The position numbers were made by a program, and so were the translations under genes. Source: Streptomyces barkulensis (GTDB lineage: Bacteria > Actinomycetota > Actinomycetes > Streptomycetales > Streptomycetaceae). Taken from it: DNA of 64,000 nt. Below the pieces are notes generated by a model. That model was not told the origin of the DNA. It saw only the letters and a list, made by a program, of their open reading frames with translations, and searched no databases. This document shows, piece by piece, positions 41,572 to 49,670 of this stretch (its first letter is position 1; each line of letters starts with the position of its first letter). The stretch covers positions 1 to 64,000 of the forward strand of contig NZ_PGSG01000105.1 in assembly GCF_002843305.1 (NCBI RefSeq). Reading direction: 5' to 3'.

Positions 41572-42713
41572 ACGGGGCTCTCCTGAAGCGTGCGGTCGAA
41601 GCGCCGGGGGGTGAACGGGCGTGCCTCCTCGGGGAGTTCGCCGGTGGTCAGGACCTGGGCCAGAATGTCGCCGGTGACCGGGGCGAGCAGCACCCCGTTG
41701 CGGTGGTGGCCGGTGGCCAGGTGCAGGCCGGGCAGGGCGGTCGGGCCGAGCAGCGGTGCGTTGTCGGGGGAGCCGGGGCGCAGCCCCGCGCGGGTCTCCA
41801 CCAGCGGCAGCTCGGTGATGCCGGGTACCAGCTCGTGCGCGTCGCGCAGCAGCTCGTAGACGCCGCCGGCCGTCACGGTGGTGTCCCAGCCCTGCTCCTC
41901 GCTGGTCGCGCCCAGCACCAGTTCGCCGTCGGCCCGCGGCACCAGATAGACATGGCCGCCGCGCACCAGGGCCCGTACGGTGCGCGAGAGGAACGGGGCG
42001 TACGCGCCGGGGATCCGCAGCCGCAGGATCTGGCCCTTGACCGGGCGCACCGGCGGCAGGACCTCCTCGGGCACCCCCGCCAGCCGTCCGCTGTCGCTGC
42101 CCGCCGCCAGCACCACCCGGTCGGCCCCGAGGGCGGTGCCGTCGGCCAGCTGCGCCCCGGCCGCCCGGTCGCCGGACAGGGACAGCCGCCCGGCCCGCTG
42201 CCGCACGAAGCGGACCCCGGCCCGCTCGCAGGCGGCCAGCAGAGCGGCCGTCAGCCGGCGCGGATCGGTCTGGTGGTCGCCGTCCACGCGCAGCCCGCCG
42301 CGCACCCCGGGGGCGAGCATCGGCTCCAGCCGGCGGCACTCGCGGCCGGTCAGCCACGCCGACTCCAGCCCGCAGCGCCGGTGCAGCGCGTGCAGCTCCC
42401 GCAGGTGGGCCCGGTCGTCGGCGTCCAGCGCGACGGCCAGCGTGCCGCAGGCGCGGTAGCCGGTCCCCAGGCCCGAGGCCTCCTCCAGCTCGGCAGTGAA
42501 GGCCGGGTAGCGGCGCGCCGAGGCCAGGTTGAGGGCGAGCAGGGACTCCTCGCCGTAGTGCAGCTCGGTGACGGCCGCCAGCATCCCGGCCGCCACCCCG
42601 GCGGCGCCGCCGCCCGGCGCCGGGTCGACGACCGTGACCCGCGCCCCCCGCTGGGCGGTCCGCCAGGCCGTGACCAGCCCGATGACGCCGCCGCCGATGA
42701 TCAGCACGTGCAT
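41568..42713 (-). CDS. thiO: Glycine oxidase ThiO
   Basis: FAD-dependent oxidase producing the imine of glycine for thiazole synthesis, 381 aa. N-terminal dinucleotide fold MHVLIIGGGVIGL (residues 1-13), AAGMLAAVTEL and C-terminal RAGLRPGSPDNAPLLG and TGHHRNGVLLAP, typical of ThiO. GGGAGGAG is 9 nt before the ATG at 42713, inside the sequence released by the TPP riboswitch. First gene of thiOSG. Confidence 0.93.
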   Translation of the reverse strand: MHVLIIGGGVIGLVTAWRTAQRGARVTVVDPAPGGGAAGVAAGMLAAVTELHYGEESLLALNLASARRYPAFTAELEEASGLGTGYRACGTLAVALDADDRAHLRELHALHRRCGLESAWLTGRECRRLEPMLAPGVRGGLRVDGDHQTDPRRLTAALLAACERAGVRFVRQRAGRLSLSGDRAAGAQLADGTALGADRVVLAAGSDSGRLAGVPEEVLPPVRPVKGQILRLRIPGAYAPFLSRTVRALVRGGHVYLVPRADGELVLGATSEEQGWDTTVTAGGVYELLRDAHELVPGITELPLVETRAGLRPGSPDNAPLLGPTALPGLHLATGHHRNGVLLAPVTGDILAQVLTTGELPEEARPFTPRRFDRTLQESPV

Positions 42714-42730
42714 GGGTGCGGTGCTCCTCC

Positions 42731-42816
42731 CTTCGCCGGAATGACCCGGATCAGGTTCGTACGGTCGGAGGCCGCGCAAGCCTCCCTCTCAGCCCGGTGC
42801 GCCGGGCTCCCGCGCT
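42731..42816 (-). promoter_or_regulatory. TPP riboswitch (THI element)
   Basis: On the minus strand the leader of thiO contains CGGGCTGAGAGGGAGG ... ACCTGATCCGGGTCATTCCGGCG followed by GAAGGGAGGAG, the invariant TPP aptamer words (CTGAGA, CTGATCTGG-like, AATGCCGGCG-like). It covers the region just before the RBS, so control of translation start is likely: thiamine pyrophosphate would shut off thiOSG. Confidence 0.92.
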
Positions 42817-42989
42817 TTTGTCGTTCGCCGGTTCCCTCCGGGGCCTTCCCGTCCCCCGGACGCCGACCACCCTATCCGCGCGCCCGCCGGGGCTGAAGGG
42901 GAGCCGGGCCCGGCCCCCCGTCGGCCCCGGCGGCTGTGGCGGGGCTCTCACCGGACCGCCGGGCCGCCCGGCGGCCCGGCCCGACCTCC

Positions 42990-42995
42990 TACAGT
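42990..42995 (+). promoter_or_regulatory. -10 box of a leaderless promoter (flavoprotein)
   Basis: TACAGT, 6 nt before the GTG at 43002. Confidence 0.55.
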
Positions 42996-43001
42996 GATCG
43001 C

Positions 43002-44252
43002 GTGAGCGTGCGAACCGAGCAGCAGAGCAGGCAGCGGATCCTCGTCGTCGGCGCCGGGATGGCCGGGGTGCAGACCGCCGTACAGCTGCGCGAGCAGGGC
43101 TGGCCGGGGCGGATCGCCCTGGTCGGCGCCGAACCCCACCGGCCGTACGACCGGCCGCCGCTGTCCAAGGCCGTGCTGCTGGGCAGGGCGGCCGGATCCG
43201 CCTTCGACGTCGACTTCCGGGCCCTGGAGGTGGACCTGCGCCTGGGCACGGCCGCCACCGGGCTGCGCACTGGCGACCGGGAGGCGGACACCGACGCCGG
43301 CCCGCTGTCCTACGACGGCCTGGTCGTCGCCACCGGCGCCGAGCCGGTCCCCCTGCCCGGCGCCGAGGGCGTCCCCGGGGTGTACCTGCTGCGCACCCTC
43401 GACGACGCCGAGCGGCTGCGGCCGGTGCTCGCCGGGCGCCGGGAGGTGGTGGTCGTCGGAGCGGGCTGGATCGGCGCGGAGTTCGCCACCGCGGCCCGCG
43501 AGGCCGGCTGCCGGGTGACCGTGGTGGAGGCCGCGGACCAGCCGCTGGCCGGAGCGCTGCCGCCGTCCGTCGCGGCCCGGATGCGCGCCTGGTACGAGGA
43601 GGCGGGCGCCGAGCTGCGCACCGGGTGCGCCGTCACGGGCGTCGCCGCGGCCGGCACACCGGAGGACCCGGTGTGCGAGGTGGAGCTGTCCGACGGCTCG
43701 GTGCTGACCGCGGGCGCGGTCGTCACCGGGATCGGCGCGCGCCCGGCCACCGGCTGGCTGGCGGGCTCCGGTGTGGCGCTGGGCGGGGACGGCGCGGTCC
43801 TCGCCGACGAGTACCTGCGTGCCTCCGTCCCCGGCGTCCACGCCGTCGGGGACTGCGCCTCCTACCCGTCGGCCCGCTACGGCCGCCGTCTGCTGGTCCA
43901 CCACTGGGACAACGCGCTCCAGGGACCGCGCACGGTCGCCTCGGGCCTGATCGCCGGAGAGGCCGAGACGCCGGTGTACGACCCGGTGCCGTACTTCTGG
44001 TCCGAGCAGTTCGGCCGCTTCGTCCAGTACGCGGGCCACCACGCCGGCGAGGACGAGATGCTGTGGCGCGGCGATCCGGCGGACGCGGCCTGGACGGTGT
44101 GCTGGCTGCGCGACGGTGTGCTGCGCGCCCTGCTGGCCGTGGGCCGCCCGCGCGATCTGACCCAGGGGCGGAAGCTGATCGAGCGCGGCACGGCCCTGGA
44201 CCCGGTGCGGGCCGCCGATCCCTCCGTCCCCCTGAAGAGCGCGGCCCGCTAG
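43002..44252 (+). CDS. FAD-dependent ferredoxin-reductase-like oxidoreductase
   Basis: 416 aa, two dinucleotide-binding folds: ILVVGAGMAGVQTA (FAD, near residue 15) and VVVVGAGWIGAEFA (NAD(P)H, near 150), with the C-terminal GVHAVGDCAS of the FAD site. The pattern matches rubredoxin/ferredoxin reductases of oxygenase systems (reductase C-terminal domain, FGRFVQYAG). Partner ferredoxin or monooxygenase is not in the window. GTG at 43002 is set by leaderless spacing. Confidence 0.9.
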   Translation: MSVRTEQQSRQRILVVGAGMAGVQTAVQLREQGWPGRIALVGAEPHRPYDRPPLSKAVLLGRAAGSAFDVDFRALEVDLRLGTAATGLRTGDREADTDAGPLSYDGLVVATGAEPVPLPGAEGVPGVYLLRTLDDAERLRPVLAGRREVVVVGAGWIGAEFATAAREAGCRVTVVEAADQPLAGALPPSVAARMRAWYEEAGAELRTGCAVTGVAAAGTPEDPVCEVELSDGSVLTAGAVVTGIGARPATGWLAGSGVALGGDGAVLADEYLRASVPGVHAVGDCASYPSARYGRRLLVHHWDNALQGPRTVASGLIAGEAETPVYDPVPYFWSEQFGRFVQYAGHHAGEDEMLWRGDPADAAWTVCWLRDGVLRALLAVGRPRDLTQGRKLIERGTALDPVRAADPSVPLKSAAR

Positions 44253-44285
44253 TGACTGTCGGTGGCAGATGGCAGGCTGGTCCCC

Positions 44286-44651
44286 GTGAACGAGATTGAC
44301 GCGAAGACCGATGCTCTCGTCCCGGCCTGGCTCACCCTCCCCGATGTCGCCGACAGGCTCGGCGTCGAGGTGACGCGTGTGCGGCAGCTGGTCAGGGAGG
44401 GCCAGCTCATCGCGGTACGCCGCGGTGAGAACCGGGTGCTCCAGGTGCCCGCCGACTTCATCGGCGAGGGCCGGGTGGTGAAGGGCCTGACCGGGACCAT
44501 CACGCTGCTCAAGGACGACGGCTTCAGTGACGAGGAGATGCTGGAGTGGCTGTTCACGCCCGATGACACCCTGCCCGGCACCCCGGCGCAGGCCCTGCGG
44601 GAGAATCGAGGCACCGAGGTGAAGCGGCGCGCCCAGGCGCTGGCCGTCTGA
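44286..44651 (+). CDS. Rv2175c-family DNA-binding regulator
   Basis: 121 aa, compact helix-turn-helix (wHTH-like) protein: WLTLPDVADRLGVEVTRVRQLVREGQLIAVRRGENRVLQVP spans the DNA-binding segment, followed by a C-terminal helical domain. Rv2175c is a substrate of the kinase PknL in mycobacteria; here the PASTA kinase gene is 4 kb away. The start GTG at 44286 is 7 nt after CAGGCT, again leaderless-like. The regulated genes are not visible. Confidence 0.85.
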   Translation: MNEIDAKTDALVPAWLTLPDVADRLGVEVTRVRQLVREGQLIAVRRGENRVLQVPADFIGEGRVVKGLTGTITLLKDDGFSDEEMLEWLFTPDDTLPGTPAQALRENRGTEVKRRAQALAV

Positions 44652-44719
44652 GCGGCGCGCTCACCGCGGACGACCCGGCCCGGCAGGGCCGGACACGGCG
44701 AACCGTACGACCGATCACC

Positions 44720-44765
44720 GGCGTGCGGGCCCCGGCGCCCACCCGGGCGCCCGGGCCCGCACGCC
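44720..44765 (+). terminator. Terminator immediately before thiE
   Basis: GGCGTGCGGGCCC and its complement flank an inner GGCGCCC/GGGCGCC helix (20 bp in all, one C-C mismatch). It ends 21 nt before the thiE start, so it ends the upstream transcript and leaves almost no leader for thiE. Confidence 0.8.
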
Positions 44766-44786
44766 TCGTTCCGGGGGGATTCCCGC

Positions 44787-45434
44787 ATGGCAGCGACCGC
44801 ACGCGAGCGGCTCGGCGACGCCCGTCTGTACCTGTGCACGGACGCCCGCCGGGAGCGCGGCGACCTGGCCCAGTTCCTGGACGCCGTGCTCTCACACGGC
44901 GTCGACGTCGTGCAGTTGCGCGACAAGTCCCTGGAGGCCGGCGAGGAGCTGGAGCATCTGGCCGTCCTCGCCGACGCCTGCCGCCGCCACGGGAAGCTGA
45001 TGGCGGTCAACGACCGGGCGGACGTCGCCCACGCCGCCGGCCCGGACGTGCTGCACCTGGGGCAGGGCGACCTGCCGGTGCCGGCCGCCCGCGCGATCCT
45101 GGGCGACGGCGTCCTGATCGGCCGCTCCACCCACACCGAGGCCGAGGTGGACGCGGCGCTGGCCGAGCCGGGCGTGGACTACTTCTGCACCGGCCCCTGC
45201 TGGCCCACCCCCACCAAGCCCGGCCGCCCCGCCCCGGGGCTCTCCCTGGTGCGGTACGCCGCGCGGCTGCGGCCCGAGCGGCCCTGGTTCGCCATCGGCG
45301 GGATCGACGCCTCCAACCTGGAGCAGGTGCTGGAGGCCGGGGCGCGGCGGGTCGTGGTGGTCCGCGCGATCACCGAGGCGGAGGACCCGGGGGCCGCCGC
45401 CGCGGACCTCGCCGCGCGCCTGCGGTCGGCCTGA
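44787..45434 (+). CDS. thiE: Thiamine phosphate synthase
   Basis: Couples HMP-PP and thiazole phosphate to thiamine phosphate, 215 aa TIM barrel. Motifs: VVQLRDKS (near residue 42), MAVNDRADVA, HLGQGDLP, IGRSTHT and FAIGGIDASN, with the phosphate-binding C-terminal RRVVVVRAI. GGGGGGA lies 9-15 nt before the ATG. It stands apart from thiOSG and no TPP riboswitch was seen upstream, so it is probably not under the same control. Confidence 0.95.
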   Translation: MAATARERLGDARLYLCTDARRERGDLAQFLDAVLSHGVDVVQLRDKSLEAGEELEHLAVLADACRRHGKLMAVNDRADVAHAAGPDVLHLGQGDLPVPAARAILGDGVLIGRSTHTEAEVDAALAEPGVDYFCTGPCWPTPTKPGRPAPGLSLVRYAARLRPERPWFAIGGIDASNLEQVLEAGARRVVVVRAITEAEDPGAAAADLAARLRSA

Positions 45435-45531
45435 GGCGGCCCTGCCCGGGGCGGGTGTCCACCCACTGGACGGCAAGTGGGCCAAACGGGCATATCGCCC
45501 CGTGGATGCGGTGTGCGGCCGGGGTGCCGGT

Positions 45532-45537
45532 TAGCCT
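45532..45537 (+). promoter_or_regulatory. -10 box of metF (leaderless)
   Basis: TAGCCT, 6 nt before the ATG at 45544. Confidence 0.6.
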
Positions 45538-45543
45538 GCCGAC

Positions 45544-46461
45544 ATGGCCCTCGGTACCCCTTCCACCAGGACGGATCGCGCGCGCACCGTCCGCGAGCTG
45601 CTCGCCTCCGGCGAGCGCTCGTACTCCTTCGAGTTCTACGCGCCCAAGACGGAGAAGGGCGAGCGCACCCTCTGGAACGCCATCCGCCGCGTCGAGGCCG
45701 TCGCCCCCACCTTCGTGTCGGTGACCTACGGCGCCGGAGGCTCCTCCCGGGAGGGCACCGTGCGCGCCACCGAGCGGATCGCCACCGAGACGACCCTCAC
45801 CCCCGTCGCCCACCTCACCGCGGTGGACCACTCGGTGGCCGAGCTGCGCAACGTCATCGGCCAGTACGCGGACGCCGGCATCCGCAACATGTTCGCCGTC
45901 CGCGGCGACCCGCCCGGCGACCCCACCGGCGAGTGGGTACCGCATCCGCAGGGCATCACCTACGCCGCCGAGCTCGTCCGGCTCATCAAGGAGTCGGGGG
46001 ACTTCTGCGTCGGTGTGGCCGCCTTCCCCGAGATGCACCCGCGCTCGCCCGACTGGGACAGCGACATCCGCCACTTCGTCGACAAGTGCCGGGCCGGCGC
46101 CGACTACGCCATCACGCAGATGTTCTTCTACGCGGACGACTACCTGCGGCTGCGCGACAAGGTGGCCGCGACGGGTTGCGACGTCCCGATCATTCCGGAG
46201 ATCATGCCCGTCACGAGCGTGCGGCAGATCGAGCGGTTCGCGAAGCTGAGCAACGCGACCTTCCCTCCGGACCTGGCCGAACGCATCCTCGCGGTGGAGC
46301 ACGATCCGGCCGCTGTACGCTCATTGGGAATCGAGTACGCCACGGAGCTGTGCGCGAGGCTGATGTCCGAAGACGTCCCCGGACTCCACTTCATCACCCT
46401 CAACCACTCCACGGCGACGCTGGAGATCTACGAGAATCTGGGCCTGCACCGGCGGGGCTAG
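45544..46461 (+). CDS. metF: Methylenetetrahydrofolate reductase
   Basis: Reduces 5,10-methylene-THF to 5-methyl-THF for methionine synthesis, 305 aa TIM barrel with FAD. The N-terminal SFEFYAPKTE (near residue 24) and TYGAGGSS, then HLTAVDHS and VRGDPPGDP are typical. Family-normal length. The ATG is set by leaderless promoter spacing. Confidence 0.95.
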   Translation: MALGTPSTRTDRARTVRELLASGERSYSFEFYAPKTEKGERTLWNAIRRVEAVAPTFVSVTYGAGGSSREGTVRATERIATETTLTPVAHLTAVDHSVAELRNVIGQYADAGIRNMFAVRGDPPGDPTGEWVPHPQGITYAAELVRLIKESGDFCVGVAAFPEMHPRSPDWDSDIRHFVDKCRAGADYAITQMFFYADDYLRLRDKVAATGCDVPIIPEIMPVTSVRQIERFAKLSNATFPPDLAERILAVEHDPAAVRSLGIEYATELCARLMSEDVPGLHFITLNHSTATLEIYENLGLHRRG

Positions 46462-46483
46462 AAGACGGGGTGGGAGGACGTAC

Positions 46484-47467
46484 ATGGGGTGGACGCTCCT
46501 CTACATCGCGTTCGGCATCGTCGCGGTCTGGCTGCTGGCCGAGGTGCTGCTGCAGTACAAGGCGAGACTGCGCTGGCGGCTGCTGGCCTTCGGCGGGTTC
46601 ACCATGGTGGTCCTCGGGGTGGTGGCGATCTCCTCGGTGCCGCTGTCCCTGACGGTCATCGCGCTCGGCGGAGCGGCCTTCACGGTCGGCCAGACCTTCG
46701 TCACCCTCTCCTACCGGCGCGGCTTCACCGCGGGCTGGGCGCTGGGCGGCATGCCCGGCACCAGCAGGCGCCGCCGCGAGGTGCGCCCCATGCCGCCCCA
46801 GGACGCCGATCCGCACCTGGAGGTCTCCGGGCTGGAGGTCCACGAGGCGGAGCCCCCCGCGTACAGCCCGGAGCCGCTGCCCGACGACACCGGCGGTTAC
46901 GGCGTCTACGAGCGCGGCGACTCCTCCGGGCAGCCGGGGGAGCGGTACGACGAGCGGGACCGGTACGGCGAGCAGGACCGGTACGACGAGCAGGGGCAGT
47001 ACGACGAGCAGGGGCAGTACGGCGAACAGGGACAGCAACCCGCCCACTCCACCCCGTACGCCACCGGTGACTACACGGGCCATCCCGGCTACGACCAGGG
47101 CGGCCAGTACGCCGGGTCGTACGACTACGGCTACGGCACGGGGGACGGGCAGCAGCAGTACGCCGCCTACTACGACCCGTACGCCGACGCCTCCGGCGGG
47201 CCCGCCCACGACGCGCAGGGCGGCCAGGGTTACGCCTCCGACCCCTCCTACGGCGACGGATACGGCACCGGCCACCCCGCCGACCCGTACGCCGGTCAGA
47301 CCCCGCCCGGCGGGGTCTGGGTGCCCCAGCAGCGCGGCTCCGAGCCGCAGCCCGGACAGTACGCCGAGGACGGCGGATACGGCGGATACGGCTACGGCTA
47401 CGGCGAGGCCGGGTACGACCCGGCCACCGGGGCCGCTCACCCCTACGGCGAGCAGCCCCGCCACTGA
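46484..47467 (+). CDS. Membrane protein with long Tyr/Gly/Gln-rich disordered tail
   Basis: 327 aa. Three hydrophobic helices in the first ~75 residues (about 4-22, 33-51, 55-73) are followed by a ~230-residue tail rich in Tyr, Gly, Gln, Asp and Pro, with repeated RYDEQ/QYGEQG and YGYGYG-type units. The tail resembles prion-like or phase-separating low-complexity segments. GGGAGGA precedes the ATG. It sits 22 nt after metF in the same direction. Conserved streptomycete hypothetical; function unknown. Confidence 0.78.
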   Translation: MGWTLLYIAFGIVAVWLLAEVLLQYKARLRWRLLAFGGFTMVVLGVVAISSVPLSLTVIALGGAAFTVGQTFVTLSYRRGFTAGWALGGMPGTSRRRREVRPMPPQDADPHLEVSGLEVHEAEPPAYSPEPLPDDTGGYGVYERGDSSGQPGERYDERDRYGEQDRYDEQGQYDEQGQYGEQGQQPAHSTPYATGDYTGHPGYDQGGQYAGSYDYGYGTGDGQQQYAAYYDPYADASGGPAHDAQGGQGYASDPSYGDGYGTGHPADPYAGQTPPGGVWVPQQRGSEPQPGQYAEDGGYGGYGYGYGEAGYDPATGAAHPYGEQPRH

Positions 47468-47482
47468 GCAGTCCCGCCACTG
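47451..47482. repeat. 16-bp tandem duplication over a stop codon
   Basis: AGCAGCCCCGCCACTG is followed directly by AGCAGTCCCGCCACTG (one change). The stop of the Tyr/Gly-rich protein lies at the junction. Confidence 0.88.
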
Positions 47483-47531
47483 GGCAGCCCGGCTCGTGCC
47501 GTCCGGCCGCCCCGGCCTCCGCCCGGCCGCG

Positions 47532-49034
47532 TCACCGCGATCCGCGCCAGTCGTCCCCCTCGACGATCAGCCCGGCGGCCAGCGCCCCCGACATCCCGGC
47601 GTGCGCCAGCCCGCCGCCCGGATGGGCCGAGCCGCCCACCCGGTACAGCCCGGCCGTACCCGTGGAGTTGGCCGCCCGCAGAAAGGCCCCGCCCGCCCCC
47701 GCCAGAGCGGGGGCGGGCACCGCACCGCCGGGCGCCCCGGTCTCCCGCTCGGTGTCGGCGGGGGTGCGCACCTCACGCCACAGCACCCGCCCGCCCAGGC
47801 CGAGCCCGGCGGCGTCCGCGGCGGCCAGCGCCTCGTCCGCGGCCCGCTCGGCCGCGCCCGGCGCCGTCCAGTCCACGGCCCCGCCGTCCCCGCCCCCCGC
47901 GCCGGCCGACGGGCCGGCCGCCCCCGCGCGGTGCGGCGGAACGGTCACCGACAGCACCGCCGACTCGTACTCCGCACCGGGGACCAGCGCCGGGTCGCCG
48001 GGCCGCAGCACGGTGACGGTGCGCGCCGTCCCGCCCGGCCCCCCGGTGTGCACCACGGTGCGGTGGACGGTGCCCTTGGGCCGGGCGCCGCGCAGCGCGA
48101 GCAGCACGGTCAGCCGTCCCGCCGCGTAGCCGGGGCCGCCGTCCGCCGCGCTGGCCCGGCCGCCGTACATCGGCCGGGGGTCGATTCCGCAGACCACGGT
48201 GTCCGCGGTCACCCGTGATCCGTCGGCCGGCTCCACCCCGGCGGCCCGGCCGCCCTCCACCGTGATCCGGGACACCGCCGTGCCGAACCGGAACTCCACC
48301 CCGCGTGCCAGGCACCGCTCGTACACCGCGTCCGCCAGCGCGCGCATCCCCCCGCCGACGTACCAGGTGCCGAAGGTCTGCTCCAGATACGGCAGGACGG
48401 CGGCGCTCGCCGGGGTGCGGCGCGGGTCGAGGCCGTGGGCGAGCGCGTGGCTCTCCAGCAGCGCCACCAGTCGCGGGTCGCGCAGCTCGGCGCGGGCGAT
48501 CTCGGACAGGAAGGGTGCGCGGCGGCGCAGCAGCCCGCGCCGCGGCGCCGGATACGGGTCGGCGCCGAGCCGGGCGCGGTCGCCGGCGTCGGTCAGCGGC
48601 TCCTCCAGCAGCGGGCGCCGGGTGGCCTCCCACGTCCGGCGGCCGCGGCCCAGCAGCTCGCTCCACCGCTCTCCCGCGCCCGCGCCCAGGGCCGCGTCCA
48701 GGGCGTCGACCGTGCCCGCCCGGGAACCGCCGGGCAGGAGGACGGACGTGCCGTCGGCGAAGACGTGGCGTACGGCCGGGTCCACCTCGGTCAGCGCGAC
48801 GCACTCCTCCAGCGGCTCGCGGCCGGTCTTGACGAAGAGGTCCCGCCAGACGGCGGGCAGGTACAGCAGCCCGGGACCGGTGTCGAAACCGAATCCGTCC
48901 CGCTCCAGACGGCGCACCGCGCCGCCGTGGGTCCGCGTCCGCTCGTACACCGTCACCCGGTGGCCCGCCACGGCCAGCCTGGCGGCGGCGGCCATGGCGC
49001 CCATACCGGCGCCGATCACCACAGTCCGTGCCAT
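47532..49034 (-). CDS. NAD(P)/FAD-dependent oxidoreductase, phytoene-desaturase-like
   Basis: 500 aa, CrtI-like fold: N-terminal RTVVIGAGMGAMAAAARLA (FAD site), YERTRTHGGAVRR, and C-terminal VGGSAHPGGGLAHAGMSG. It could act in carotenoid or other polyene-lipid desaturation, but no other carotenoid genes are nearby, so the substrate is open. A Gly/Ala-rich insert is near residue 400. ATG at 49034 follows TAGAGT by 8 nt (near-leaderless). Convergent with the Tyr/Gly-rich protein gene. Confidence 0.85.
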   Translation of the reverse strand: MARTVVIGAGMGAMAAAARLAVAGHRVTVYERTRTHGGAVRRLERDGFGFDTGPGLLYLPAVWRDLFVKTGREPLEECVALTEVDPAVRHVFADGTSVLLPGGSRAGTVDALDAALGAGAGERWSELLGRGRRTWEATRRPLLEEPLTDAGDRARLGADPYPAPRRGLLRRRAPFLSEIARAELRDPRLVALLESHALAHGLDPRRTPASAAVLPYLEQTFGTWYVGGGMRALADAVYERCLARGVEFRFGTAVSRITVEGGRAAGVEPADGSRVTADTVVCGIDPRPMYGGRASAADGGPGYAAGRLTVLLALRGARPKGTVHRTVVHTGGPGGTARTVTVLRPGDPALVPGAEYESAVLSVTVPPHRAGAAGPSAGAGGGDGGAVDWTAPGAAERAADEALAAADAAGLGLGGRVLWREVRTPADTERETGAPGGAVPAPALAGAGGAFLRAANSTGTAGLYRVGGSAHPGGGLAHAGMSGALAAGLIVEGDDWRGSR

Positions 49035-49042
49035 GACCAGGC

Positions 49043-49048
49043 ACTCTA
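49043..49048 (-). promoter_or_regulatory. -10 box of the desaturase-like gene
   Basis: TAGAGT on the minus strand, 8 nt before the ATG. Confidence 0.5.
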
Positions 49049-49090
49049 ACCGGGGTGCGGTAACAGCTTCGAAGGGCCGTACGCAGTAGA

Positions 49091-49123
49091 TGAGTAGAAG
49101 TACCTGAGTCCGGTTCTGAGTAG
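49091..49123. promoter_or_regulatory. Direct repeat cluster TGAGTAG/TGAGTCC/TGAGTAG
   Basis: Three copies of TGAGT with two perfect TGAGTAG, starting at 49091, 49105 and 49117. Position ~45 nt upstream of the desaturase-like -10 box suggests an activator site. Confidence 0.4.
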
Positions 49124-49380
49124 CCGTACGGATGGTCTTCACCAGGCGTGGACGGCAGAGTCGGAGACGACGGGAACGCGGCGCCGCACCGCCGGCACGG
49201 GGCGGCGGAGCGGCGCGGCGGCCGTCTGTAGGGGGAACGCTCGGGGGACACGGGGGACGGGAGCGGGCGGAACGGCGGATCGGCCGGGCCGCCCGCTCCT
49301 GCCGTTCCGCCCGCTCGGCAGCCGCGACAGCGCGCCGGTAACCGCCTCCGGCGGCCCCTCCGGCCGGAACACGGTCCGGC

Positions 49381-49440
49381 CCAGTCCGGCCCTGCCCTGC
49401 CCTGCCCAATCCAGCCCTGCCCAGCCCGGCCCTGCCCGGT
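49381..49440. repeat. Degenerate CCTGCC/CCCAGCC repeat
   Basis: About ten imperfect copies of a 5-7 nt CC[TA]GCC word on the plus strand, a strong strand asymmetry (C-rich) with no reading frame. Confidence 0.7.
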
Positions 49441-49670
49441 CAGGTCCGTTGCCGCCGCAGGTCCCGCGCGGCTTGCCGGGCGCTGTCCCCCGTTACGCCG
49501 GACGAGCCCCGACAGGAGATGTTTGCCCAGGTCGGGGCCGATTGTCAGTGGGATGCGCAACGATGTTCCCATCGCGATCGCCGGTCGCGACCCGCGCGTG
49601 CGGACAGCACGGCGGGCAGCACGCGAACAGCACAGTCGTGACGGTCATGACGATGACAGGAGGTTCGCAG

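Larger units (their letters stand above)
49035..49670. other. 636-nt gene-free interval with repeats
   Basis: No credible gene. It contains the -10 box of the desaturase-like gene (49043-49048, minus), three TGAGT words at 12-14 nt spacing (49091-49123), and a CCTGCC-rich low-complexity stretch (49381-49440). The RBS of the next gene lies at its right end. Confidence 0.6.

Noticed and set aside
44652..44786. TPP riboswitch before thiE
   Set aside because: The region is occupied by a terminator hairpin and lacks the CTGAGA and CTGATC words seen before thiO.
47532..49034. Carotenoid biosynthetic cluster
   Set aside because: Only one desaturase-like gene; no crtE, crtB or crtY neighbours.
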